DNA of 64,000 nucleotides, from NCBI RefSeq assembly GCF_021245805.1, contig NZ_JAJJNF010000001.1:1-64000 (forward strand), read 5' to 3'. A program made the translations under genes and the position numbers. The notes under the pieces are model-generated. The model had not been told where the DNA came from. It ran no database searches and saw nothing but the letters and a program-made list of their open reading frames with translations. How positions within the stretch are numbered: position 1 is the stretch's first letter; each line of letters starts with the position of its first letter. Shown one piece after another: positions 8,384 through 16,209 of this stretch. The DNA is from Mangrovimonas futianensis. Its GTDB lineage: Bacteria; Bacteroidota; Bacteroidia; Flavobacteriales; Flavobacteriaceae.

Positions 8384-10078
8384 ATGTCACAGTTATCTGA
8401 ACAAGAAATCGTAAGAAGAGACAAACTTGCCAAATTACGCGAGTTAGGTATCAACCCATACCCTGCAGATTTATTTCCTGTAAAACAGACGTCCAAGGGA
8501 ATAAAGTCTGATTTCGAGGAAGGAAAGAAGGTTGTGGTTGCTGGTAGATTGATGTCCAGACGTATACAAGGAAGTGCCAGTTTTGCAGAATTACAAGATA
8601 GTGAAGGACGAATTCAAGTGTATTTTAACCGAGACGAAATTTGTACTGGTGATGATAAAAGCAAATACAATGATGTCTATAAAAAATTGCTGGATATCGG
8701 GGATTTTATCGGTATTGAAGGTGAATTATTTAAGACAAAGGTGGGTGAAAAAACCATCATGGTTAAGGATTTCACGCTTTTAAGTAAAGCTTTAAAACCT
8801 TTACCATTACCTAAAGTTGATGCTGAAGGGAATGTACACGACAAATTTGACGACCCCGAATTAAGATACAGGCAGCGTTATGCCGATTTGGTTGTAAACC
8901 CAAATGTGAAGGAAGTCTTTGTAAAACGTACTAAGCTATTTAATGCGATGCGTGATTTCTTTAACAATGCTGGTTATTTTGAAGTTGAAACTCCAGTTTT
9001 ACAACCCATTCCTGGTGGAGCGGCAGCTAGACCATTTGTAACGCATCACAACTCTTTGGATATTCCTTTATATATGAGAATAGCCAATGAGCTTTATTTG
9101 AAACGATTAATTGTAGGTGGATTCGATGGTGTCTATGAGTTTTCTAAGAACTTCAGAAATGAAGGAATGGACAGAACACACAACCCAGAGTTTACAGCTA
9201 TGGAAATCTATGTCGCTTATAAAGATTATAATTGGATGATGGATTTCTGTGAGCAATTGTTGGAACATTGTGCAACAGCTGTAAATGGAACAACCAAGGC
9301 GACTTTTGGAGATCATGAAATAGATTTCAAAGCACCTTACAAGCGTGTGACCATGGCCGATTCCATTAAGGAGTTTACTGGTTTTGATATTACTGGCAAA
9401 ACAGAAAATGAGATTAGGCAAGCGGCTCAAGGCATGGGCATTGAAGTTGATGACACCATGGGTAAAGGAAAATTGATTGATGAGATCTTTGGTGAAAAAT
9501 GTGAAGGCAATTACATCCAACCGACGTTCATCACAGATTACCCAAAAGAAATGAGTCCGTTGTGTAAAGAACATCGTGACAATCCAGAACTAACTGAACG
9601 TTTTGAATTGATGGTTTGTGGAAAGGAAATAGCTAATGCGTATTCCGAATTAAACGACCCAATTGATCAAAGAGAACGTTTTGAACACCAATTAAAATTG
9701 GCTGACCGAGGTGATGATGAAGCAACCCAATTTATTGATTATGACTTTTTGCGTGCTTTGGAATATGGTATGCCTCCTACTTCTGGAATGGGAATTGGAA
9801 TGGATCGTTTGATCATGTTTTTGACTGACAACCAATCGATACAAGAAGTACTATTCTTCCCGCAAATGAAACCAGAGAAAAAGGCTCCAGAAATGACCGA
9901 GGATGAAAAAGGGGTATACAACATTTTGAAAGGACAAAGCCCTATTGATTTGAACCAGTTAAAAACACAGTCTGGATTGAGCAATAAAAAGTGGGATAAA
10001 ACCATCAAAGGTCTTACTAAAAATGGTATTGCCAAAGTGAACAAAACTGATGAAGGTTTGTTTGTGGAAATGGCTTAA
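8384..10078 (+). CDS. lysS: Lysyl-tRNA synthetase, class II
   Basis: It charges tRNA-Lys in the cytoplasm. The 564-residue protein has an N-terminal OB-fold anticodon-binding domain (about 50-150, with the SFAELQD segment). The class II catalytic core follows: motif 2 at FRNEGMDRTHNPEF and motif 3 at GMGIGMDRL. After the core comes an extra segment of about 70 residues, with a Lys/Glu-rich linker and a small helical region resembling a winged helix, that E. coli LysS lacks. I believe such tails are common in Bacteroidota enzymes. It has its own promoter and terminator. Confidence 0.95.
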   Translation: MSQLSEQEIVRRDKLAKLRELGINPYPADLFPVKQTSKGIKSDFEEGKKVVVAGRLMSRRIQGSASFAELQDSEGRIQVYFNRDEICTGDDKSKYNDVYKKLLDIGDFIGIEGELFKTKVGEKTIMVKDFTLLSKALKPLPLPKVDAEGNVHDKFDDPELRYRQRYADLVVNPNVKEVFVKRTKLFNAMRDFFNNAGYFEVETPVLQPIPGGAAARPFVTHHNSLDIPLYMRIANELYLKRLIVGGFDGVYEFSKNFRNEGMDRTHNPEFTAMEIYVAYKDYNWMMDFCEQLLEHCATAVNGTTKATFGDHEIDFKAPYKRVTMADSIKEFTGFDITGKTENEIRQAAQGMGIEVDDTMGKGKLIDEIFGEKCEGNYIQPTFITDYPKEMSPLCKEHRDNPELTERFELMVCGKEIANAYSELNDPIDQRERFEHQLKLADRGDDEATQFIDYDFLRALEYGMPPTSGMGIGMDRLIMFLTDNQSIQEVLFFPQMKPEKKAPEMTEDEKGVYNILKGQSPIDLNQLKTQSGLSNKKWDKTIKGLTKNGIAKVNKTDEGLFVEMA

Positions 10079-10104
10079 GCACAAAACTTTAACTAAATTA
10101 TAAG

Positions 10105-10138
10105 AAAGGAACTACGTAAATGTGGTTCCTTTTTTTTT
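10105..10138 (+). terminator. Intrinsic terminator of lysS
   Basis: An 11-bp stem (10105-10115 with 10122-10132, one T-G wobble) has a six-base loop and runs into an uninterrupted T stretch to 10138. It lies 27 bases past the lysS stop. Confidence 0.85.
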
Positions 10139-10167
10139 AATTTTAAGTAAACCGTAACATCAACAAT

Positions 10168-10698
10168 ATGAAAAAGATCCGATTAGTTCTGTGTGTTTTA
10201 ACCATGGTATTTTCAATTAATATCCAAGCTCAACAGTCTATTAATAACCAAAAGTCTAAAGTGGAATTTAAGATTAAGGGTGGAGGCCTTTTCACAGTTA
10301 AGGGAACTTTTTCAGGAATGAAAGGTGATTTTAAATTTGATTCTACTCAATTAAATACTTCCAAATTTGATATTTGCATCGAAGCAGCAAGTATTGACAC
10401 AGATAATAATAAACGTGATACTCATTTAAAAAGTCCAGACTTTTTTGAAGTAGAAACCTACCCATCTATTTGCTTCAATTCAAAATCGGTATCCAAAACA
10501 AAAGATGGCTTTGAAACCACAGGAGATTTAACCATTCATGGTGTTACCAAAACTGTAACAATCCCCTTTGGTTTCAAAAATAACACCTTTGAAGGCAGCT
10601 TTGCTGTTAACCGCTTTGACTATAAGATTGGTGAAGACATCGGCACTTTTAAAGTTGGTGAAGAAGCCGAAGTCACCATTATATGTCATGTGAATTAG
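10168..10698 (+). CDS. YceI family periplasmic lipid-binding-like protein
   Basis: A 176-residue protein with a signal peptide (about 1-21, ending in IQAQ). The mature part shows the YceI lipocalin-like pattern: KVEFKIKGGG near the start, SIDTDNNKRDTHLKSPDFF in the middle and GDLTIHGVTKTVTIP later. YceI proteins bind isoprenoid-like lipids in an extended barrel in the periplasm; the ligand here is unknown. It ends in a four-base overlap with the stop codon of the convergent amidinotransferase-fold gene. Confidence 0.85.
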   Translation: MKKIRLVLCVLTMVFSINIQAQQSINNQKSKVEFKIKGGGLFTVKGTFSGMKGDFKFDSTQLNTSKFDICIEAASIDTDNNKRDTHLKSPDFFEVETYPSICFNSKSVSKTKDGFETTGDLTIHGVTKTVTIPFGFKNNTFEGSFAVNRFDYKIGEDIGTFKVGEEAEVTIICHVN

Positions 10699-11609
10699 TC
10701 CCTAATTAGTGGCATTGTACTACAGCGTAATAAACCTTCCTGCTTAGCAATTTCAGCATAGGGCACCTCTTCGACTGTAAATCCATTTGATTTTAACCAT
10801 GCGTTTAACCTCGTGAAATTTTGTTCGGAAATCACAACATCATCAGCTATTGAAAAAATATTACTGTTCATGTGGTACATTTCCTCCCTTGTAATATGAA
10901 ATAGGTTTTCCTTTCCAAACAAATCAACCAAATACATATAATCGCTTTCTTCTCTAAAACCGCTTTTATAGATGATTCCCTTATTTTTTCCTACAGGTTG
11001 AAAGCAACAATCTAAATGAAGCGCATTATCTCTCGGCTCAATTTTAGATTTTACTAAATCAAATTCTTTCACTTTTTTGTTAGGAAACATATCTTTAATG
11101 AACTGAACCCCTTGCATATTGGTTCTGGCCGTTATGTAATTCGGGTAGTCGCTACCTTTGTAAGTACCAACAAAAATATGGTCATTCCACAACATAACAT
11201 CCCCTCCTTCAATATGCACTTCTTCTGGTGGTCTGATTACTTTTCGGGGGTCTATTTGATCAACGACATATTGAATCGCATCCAATTCCTTTTCCCTATC
11301 AGGTAAAATATTGGCTTTTATAAAATAATCATCGATAACAAAAGCAATATCTCGTGCAAAAATTTGATTACAATCTTCTATTAAGTGAGGTCTAAAAACT
11401 TGTACATCATATTTTTCAAATACCCTGGCTACGGCTTCCATTTCCCTGACCATATCCTTCTCTAATGGATAAGTTCCTGCCAAAATATGTTCTAAGGACT
11501 TAGGGTCATAAGCCTCATCCACTGTTGGTGTAGGACCATTGCTTACAGCGGTACCTAAGACAACAGCTCTTAATCTAGATGTTTCGTTCTTTACGTTTAA
11601 TTGTAGCAT
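10695..11609 (-). CDS. Amidinotransferase / dimethylarginine dimethylaminohydrolase superfamily protein
   Basis: A 304-residue cytoplasmic protein of the guanidine-modifying (pentein) superfamily. Visible active-site elements are EGGD (134-137), H198 with D200 (LHLDCC) and the C-terminal nucleophile C296 in LLRCSTMPL. The FARD motif at 84-87 also fits. The substrate (arginine, methylarginine, or glycine plus arginine) cannot be decided from motifs. The gene sits 66 bases downstream of gltA, beyond a strong terminator, so it probably has its own promoter, though I see no good TAnnTTTG box. Confidence 0.8.
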   Translation of the reverse strand: MLQLNVKNETSRLRAVVLGTAVSNGPTPTVDEAYDPKSLEHILAGTYPLEKDMVREMEAVARVFEKYDVQVFRPHLIEDCNQIFARDIAFVIDDYFIKANILPDREKELDAIQYVVDQIDPRKVIRPPEEVHIEGGDVMLWNDHIFVGTYKGSDYPNYITARTNMQGVQFIKDMFPNKKVKEFDLVKSKIEPRDNALHLDCCFQPVGKNKGIIYKSGFREESDYMYLVDLFGKENLFHITREEMYHMNSNIFSIADDVVISEQNFTRLNAWLKSNGFTVEEVPYAEIAKQEGLLRCSTMPLIRD

Positions 11610-11621
11610 AAATAAGAATAC

Positions 11622-11653
11622 AAAAAAAGCTTCATAGTTGCTTATGAAGCTTT
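11622..11653 (-). terminator. Intrinsic terminator of gltA
   Basis: An 11-bp perfect stem (11626-11636 with 11643-11653) has a six-base loop. Read leftward it ends in a T-run (A-run 11622-11628 on the plus strand). It lies 22 bases past the gltA stop. Confidence 0.85.
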
Positions 11654-11675
11654 CATTATTAACATTTTAAAAAGT

Positions 11676-12962
11676 TTATCTATCTTCTAGGTTTACAAAC
11701 GGTCTATGAGTTTCACCAATGTAAACTTGTCTAGGACGTCCAATTGGCTCTTTGCGAAGTCTCATTTCTCTCCATTGAGCAATCCAACCTGGTAAACGAC
11801 CTAAAGCAAACATCACAGTAAACATTTCTACCGGGATTCCCATGGCTCTATAGATAATACCCGAGTAGAAATCTACGTTTGGATACAATTTACGTTGTAC
11901 GAAATAGTCATCACTTAATGCTTCTTCTGCCAATCCTTTAGCAATATCTAAAACTGGATCTGTCACACCAAGGTCTCCTAATACTTCATCAGCTGCTTTC
12001 TTAATAATTTTGGCTCTTGGATCAAAGTTTTTGTAAACACGGTGTCCGAATCCCATCAAACGGAATGGATCGTCTTTATCCTTAGCCTTGGCCATGTATT
12101 TTTTAGTATCACCTCCATCTTGTTTGATACCCTCCAACATTTCAAGAACAGCTTGATTGGCTCCACCATGTAATGGTCCCCAAAGCGCAGAAATCCCAGC
12201 TGATAAAGAAGCAAACAATCCTGCATGAGAAGATCCTACGATTCTTACGGTTGATGTTGAACAGTTTTGCTCATGATCTGCGTGTAAGATTAATAACTTA
12301 TCTAAAGCATTAACTAAGATAGGGTTCTGTTCGTAGGTATGGTTAGGTTTTTCAAACATCATTTTTAAGATGTTTTCTACGTAACCTATTGAATCACTTC
12401 CGTAATTTAAAGGTAAACCTTGTTTTTTACGCATCGTCCAAGCCACCAACACAGGGAATTTACCCAATATTTTAACGATAGCTCTGTACATGTCTTCTTC
12501 TGAATTCACATTCACAGAAGATGGGTTAAAAGCAGTTAACGCACTTGTTAAAGATGCAATAACTCCCATAGGGTGTGCCGACTTAGGGAAAGCGTCTATA
12601 ATTTTCTTTACATCTTCATCGACAACAGCTTCCGCTTTGATGTCTGCATGAAATTTTTCATTCTGTTCTTTGGTAGGAAGTTCTCCAAAAATCAAAAGAT
12701 AAGCAACTTCTAAAAAGTCAGCTTTTTCAGCTAGTTCCTCAATGGCATATCCCCTATATCTTAGAATTCCTTTTTCTCCATCCAAAAAAGTGATAGCACT
12801 TTCGCATGAACCTGTATTTTTAAATCCTGGATCAATTGTAATGGCTCCACCAGTAATAGATCGGAGTGCTTTGATATCTATGGCAACTTCATTTTCAGTA
12901 CCAACTATAAGAGGAAAATCATATTTTTCACCATCAATTTCTATTGTAGCTTTATCTGACAT
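11676..12962 (-). CDS. gltA: Citrate synthase
   Basis: It condenses acetyl-CoA with oxaloacetate at entry to the TCA cycle. The 428-residue length fits the hexameric type found in Gram-negatives. The hallmark segments are in order: the N-terminal beta domain with FKNTGSCESAITFLDG, the HADHEQNCSTSTVR segment, GPLHGGANQAVLEML, the catalytic-His region GFGHRVYKNFDPRA, and the catalytic Asp in NVDFYSGI, closing with a GRPRQVYIGE tail. It is a single-gene unit with a TAAATTTG box upstream and a strong terminator downstream. Confidence 0.96.
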   Translation of the reverse strand: MSDKATIEIDGEKYDFPLIVGTENEVAIDIKALRSITGGAITIDPGFKNTGSCESAITFLDGEKGILRYRGYAIEELAEKADFLEVAYLLIFGELPTKEQNEKFHADIKAEAVVDEDVKKIIDAFPKSAHPMGVIASLTSALTAFNPSSVNVNSEEDMYRAIVKILGKFPVLVAWTMRKKQGLPLNYGSDSIGYVENILKMMFEKPNHTYEQNPILVNALDKLLILHADHEQNCSTSTVRIVGSSHAGLFASLSAGISALWGPLHGGANQAVLEMLEGIKQDGGDTKKYMAKAKDKDDPFRLMGFGHRVYKNFDPRAKIIKKAADEVLGDLGVTDPVLDIAKGLAEEALSDDYFVQRKLYPNVDFYSGIIYRAMGIPVEMFTVMFALGRLPGWIAQWREMRLRKEPIGRPRQVYIGETHRPFVNLEDR

Positions 12963-13008
12963 TTTTATATTATTATTTTAAAGTGTAAATTAATTTTTTC
13001 AGCAGGCT

Positions 13009-13016
13009 CAAATTTA
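13009..13016 (-). promoter_or_regulatory. -7 box for gltA
   Basis: TAAATTTG on the minus strand, 46 bases upstream of the gltA ATG, fits TAnnTTTG. No TTG is found at the -33 position. Confidence 0.45.
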
Positions 13017-13087
13017 CGAAATATCTGACTATTTAAGAAGAAAGTTAGTAAAGGTTTTGTTAATTAAGATATCATTAAAATTGATAC

Positions 13088-13120
13088 AAAAAAATAGGCA
13101 GTTATTAAGAAAATAATAAC
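13088..13120 (-). terminator. Weak terminator candidate downstream of the LRR array
   Basis: A 7-bp stem (13101-13107 with 13114-13120) is followed leftward, after seven bases, by a T-run. It lies 40 bases beyond the stop of the last LRR gene. The A/T-only stem makes it weak. Confidence 0.4.
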
Positions 13121-13159
13121 CCGCATTCAGTCAAAAGATTAAGCGTCCATTATTTAAAT

Positions 13160-15997
13160 TTAATTCTTAATAACCTTAGCAAAATGAAATCCTTTAACTG
13201 TTTGAATCTTTATTAAATACATGCCATTTTTATAAGATCCCAAATCTAATTGAACATGCATTTCATTGAACTCTGCTAAACTAAGACGTCGACCCTTTAT
13301 ATCCAAAACCTCCAACGATTTTACAGGCAATGATGAAGAAGCAATTTCAACAACCCCATTTGTTGGATTCGGAAAAATTTTGATGCTTCCTTCTTGGGCT
13401 GTATTCTCGATTAATGAAAGACTCTCAAAACTGGTGATGGCCTCATTGGTTTCTATGTGTAGGTTGTAATCAAAATAAATTTCTGCCGAATTACTCACTG
13501 TGTCACCTACCTCCAAACTTTCCAAGGTCTTTATTTTATAGGACACATGCCCCTGCTCTTCGGGACCTAAATCGATATTATCAAAATAAAACTCCAGTAG
13601 ATTTCCTTCCATCCTTGTTTCCATGGAGTGGGAAGTAGACAGAATCTGTAAAGAATTTAAATTGTAGTCACTTTCATTGAGGACATCCTTAATAACCACA
13701 AAGGTAGCGGCGGCATTTCCTGTATTTTCAAAGTTGATGGTGTAATGCAAATAGTCGCCTATTTTTTCTATTGGGGCTATATCCCCCTCCAAACAAACCT
13801 TATCGTTGGGATCAAAGGCTCCGACTACCGTTTGGTTCAATTCAAAGCTATTATCCTCAGGGTTTTCATCTTCTAGGCCTCCAACAATTTCTACCGAAAA
13901 TGTTAGAACATCATCAATATTGAGAGAAGGTGTCTCTGTAGGGGCATTTAAGTTAAAAGTAACAAAAGTACTTCTCGACTCAAAAGGCAATAATTCCTCA
14001 AAATTCCATATCAACTCCCCATCATTTAAGTCGTTTTGTTCCTGAGATACCGATACCAACTCCATCAGGGAGGCATCAAAATTTAAACTGACTTGTCCAG
14101 AGGTCACTTGATTGCCATTGTTTTTAAAGATCAATTCATAATAGGCATCAAAACCCGGTTGGGCATTACCTATTGGGGTCAATACCACTTCCAGATCATG
14201 GTGAGTCCCTAGAGGTGAAATACAGAAATCTTGAGGGGTAGTATTATTAAGATTGTCTTCAAATACTACAATGGCATTTTCTGGAGAAATGTTGAACCAT
14301 TCTGGATGTTCTATAGAGGGTGTAAGGATAAAAGAGCCATTTTGGGAATAAAACGAATAATTCCCTCCAGAGTTCACATAACTGACTTCTTCAGAATCTT
14401 CTGACTCCACCTGTATCAAAACATTGGAAAAAGATTCGGTTCCCGTTTGGCATCCGTCATTATTTAAATCAAATAGAACTTGACCTGTGATTGTGTTATA
14501 ATTTCCACCGGGGGTAAAACTGCAGTAAGAAGAAACAGTTAAAGGAACATTTAACCAACCATCTGAATTAGCCTCTGCATAAACTAAATCTAATTGTTCT
14601 TCATCAGCACATATAAAGATTAAGTCTTCATTTGAATAGAAATTTAGAAATTCTTCTGAAGTTCCATTCTTAATATTCAATGATTGGATATTGCTAAATA
14701 AAATTTGTACAGACTGTAAATTAACACATTGACTTAAATCAAGGTTATCAAGAGGGGCATCAGACATATAGGTTTCAAAACTACTTAAGTTAGGATTCTC
14801 ACCGACAATTAAGGATTCAATTAAAGGTGCATTACCCATCGTAATACTCTCTAAATTCGGTAGCTGACTTAAATCCAAAGTAGTTAAATTAGCACCTCCA
14901 AAGGTCAAATCCACGAGATTAACACAAGGACTCAAATCAATAGTACTCCAACTACCTCCTATACTTAAGCTTTCCAAATTTCCAATAACCGGAGTAAAAT
15001 CTAAACTAGTTATAGGCCCTCCTATACTCAATGTTTCTAAATTAGGACAATATGACAAATCTAAAGCAGCTATCCCACCAAGGCTAAGATTAAGCAAGCT
15101 TGGAACTTCTGTAAGCTCCAAATTAGTGATCCCTTCCAAACTTAAAAATTCTAAATTTTGACATGAGGTGAGATCCAAACTAGATAAAAAATCTGAGGCA
15201 TAAAATCTCATGTGGGTCAAATTTGAATGATCTTCTCCTAAAAAAATTGAATTTACCCGATATTCCATCAAATCAAGAGATTCTATATTAGGACTATTAG
15301 AAAGGTCTATATCAACCAAATTTAAATTACCAGACCCAGGTTCACCTGCAGAAATTTCTGTAATTGCCTCGTTGCATATTAAAGAGAATGATTCACTATT
15401 ACCTGCTATATTCAGATCGTTAATGGCTGTTTGAGAAATATCAAGTTCACTAAACGAATTATTTGAAGCACCCAAAGAGACCAAATTATTTTGCTGACCT
15501 AATTCAATAGTTTCCATTTGATTATTGTAAATGATTAAGGTTTCTAAACTTGATGTTCCGCTCAAGTCAATAGTTTGAATATTATTGTTAGATACATTTA
15601 AATATTCCAATGAGCTACAACCAGAAACATTAATTTCGTTTAATGAAACGACATCTAACACACTTGAAAAAGGTTCGGAAAAATCCACATGAATCAATGC
15701 CGTGTTTTGGCTTAAATCAACACTACTAATTTCATGAGGAGAGCAAATCAAATGCGTTAGATTTACAAAATATTCGATACCTGTTATATCGGTTAGGGTA
15801 CTACCATATACATCATAATAACCTGAAACAGAAAGTGAAGTTACCTCTTGGGCTTCAGATACTTGTATTTCACCATCATTATTTGTATCTATATTAGCTG
15901 CAAGCAATTGATCCTTAAAGGTCTGGTCTGGAAAATTGATTATTTGTGATTGAACGCTTAGGGAGAAGAGAACGAATAACAAATATGTATGTTTCAT
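13160..15997 (-). CDS. Secreted leucine-rich-repeat protein with T9SS sorting domain, array copy 1
   Basis: A 945-residue protein. Domains in order: signal peptide (1-18), canonical EF-hand-type calcium loop (D37-x-N39-x-D41-G-x-I-x-x-x-E48), leucine-rich repeats of about 20 residues (about 53-488, units like 'LDLSQLPNLESITMGN'), an SdrD-B-like beta-sandwich (about 495-590, 'TGQVLFDLNNDGCQTG'), a DUF11-like segment, a DUF7619-like domain ('AFDPNDKVCLEGD…'), and a type A T9SS C-terminal sorting domain ('IKIFPNPTNG…KVIKN'). It is therefore probably exported to the cell surface or medium. The sorting-domain tail differs from copies 2 and 3. It follows copy 2 after a short gap. Likely a binding or adhesion role; the ligand is unknown. 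Confidence 0.8.
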   Translation of the reverse strand: MKHTYLLFVLFSLSVQSQIINFPDQTFKDQLLAANIDTNNDGEIQVSEAQEVTSLSVSGYYDVYGSTLTDITGIEYFVNLTHLICSPHEISSVDLSQNTALIHVDFSEPFSSVLDVVSLNEINVSGCSSLEYLNVSNNNIQTIDLSGTSSLETLIIYNNQMETIELGQQNNLVSLGASNNSFSELDISQTAINDLNIAGNSESFSLICNEAITEISAGEPGSGNLNLVDIDLSNSPNIESLDLMEYRVNSIFLGEDHSNLTHMRFYASDFLSSLDLTSCQNLEFLSLEGITNLELTEVPSLLNLSLGGIAALDLSYCPNLETLSIGGPITSLDFTPVIGNLESLSIGGSWSTIDLSPCVNLVDLTFGGANLTTLDLSQLPNLESITMGNAPLIESLIVGENPNLSSFETYMSDAPLDNLDLSQCVNLQSVQILFSNIQSLNIKNGTSEEFLNFYSNEDLIFICADEEQLDLVYAEANSDGWLNVPLTVSSYCSFTPGGNYNTITGQVLFDLNNDGCQTGTESFSNVLIQVESEDSEEVSYVNSGGNYSFYSQNGSFILTPSIEHPEWFNISPENAIVVFEDNLNNTTPQDFCISPLGTHHDLEVVLTPIGNAQPGFDAYYELIFKNNGNQVTSGQVSLNFDASLMELVSVSQEQNDLNDGELIWNFEELLPFESRSTFVTFNLNAPTETPSLNIDDVLTFSVEIVGGLEDENPEDNSFELNQTVVGAFDPNDKVCLEGDIAPIEKIGDYLHYTINFENTGNAAATFVVIKDVLNESDYNLNSLQILSTSHSMETRMEGNLLEFYFDNIDLGPEEQGHVSYKIKTLESLEVGDTVSNSAEIYFDYNLHIETNEAITSFESLSLIENTAQEGSIKIFPNPTNGVVEIASSSLPVKSLEVLDIKGRRLSLAEFNEMHVQLDLGSYKNGMYLIKIQTVKGFHFAKVIKN

Positions 15998-16041
15998 GAT
16001 TGGTTAGTTTTTATATTAATAATTGGATTACTCCATTTTTA

Positions 16042-16209
16042 TTAATTCTTTATCACCTTGGAACCATAGACTCCGTCTTGAGTTTTAATCTTAACAAAAT
16101 ATACTCCCTTTTGATAAGCAGATAAATCACATATCGTTCGCCTTTTATTTAATTCTAAAGAATTCAGTATTCTGCCATTCATATCAAGAACCTCTAACAA
16201 TTGTATTGG
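16042..16209 (-). pseudogene. Orphaned in-frame remnant of the copy 2 sorting domain
   Basis: Past the TAG that ends copy 2, the same frame stays open for 55 more codons to TAA 16042-16044. It encodes 'PIQLLEVLDMNGRIL…SKVIKN', identical in plan to the end of copy 3. The remnant shows that copy 2 once had a full T9SS sorting domain. Confidence 0.85.

Noticed and set aside
9107..9574. 155-codon open frame on the minus strand
   Set aside because: It is antisense to the catalytic core of lysS, whose motifs are intact. The Cys- and Phe-rich translation is typical of a shadow frame.
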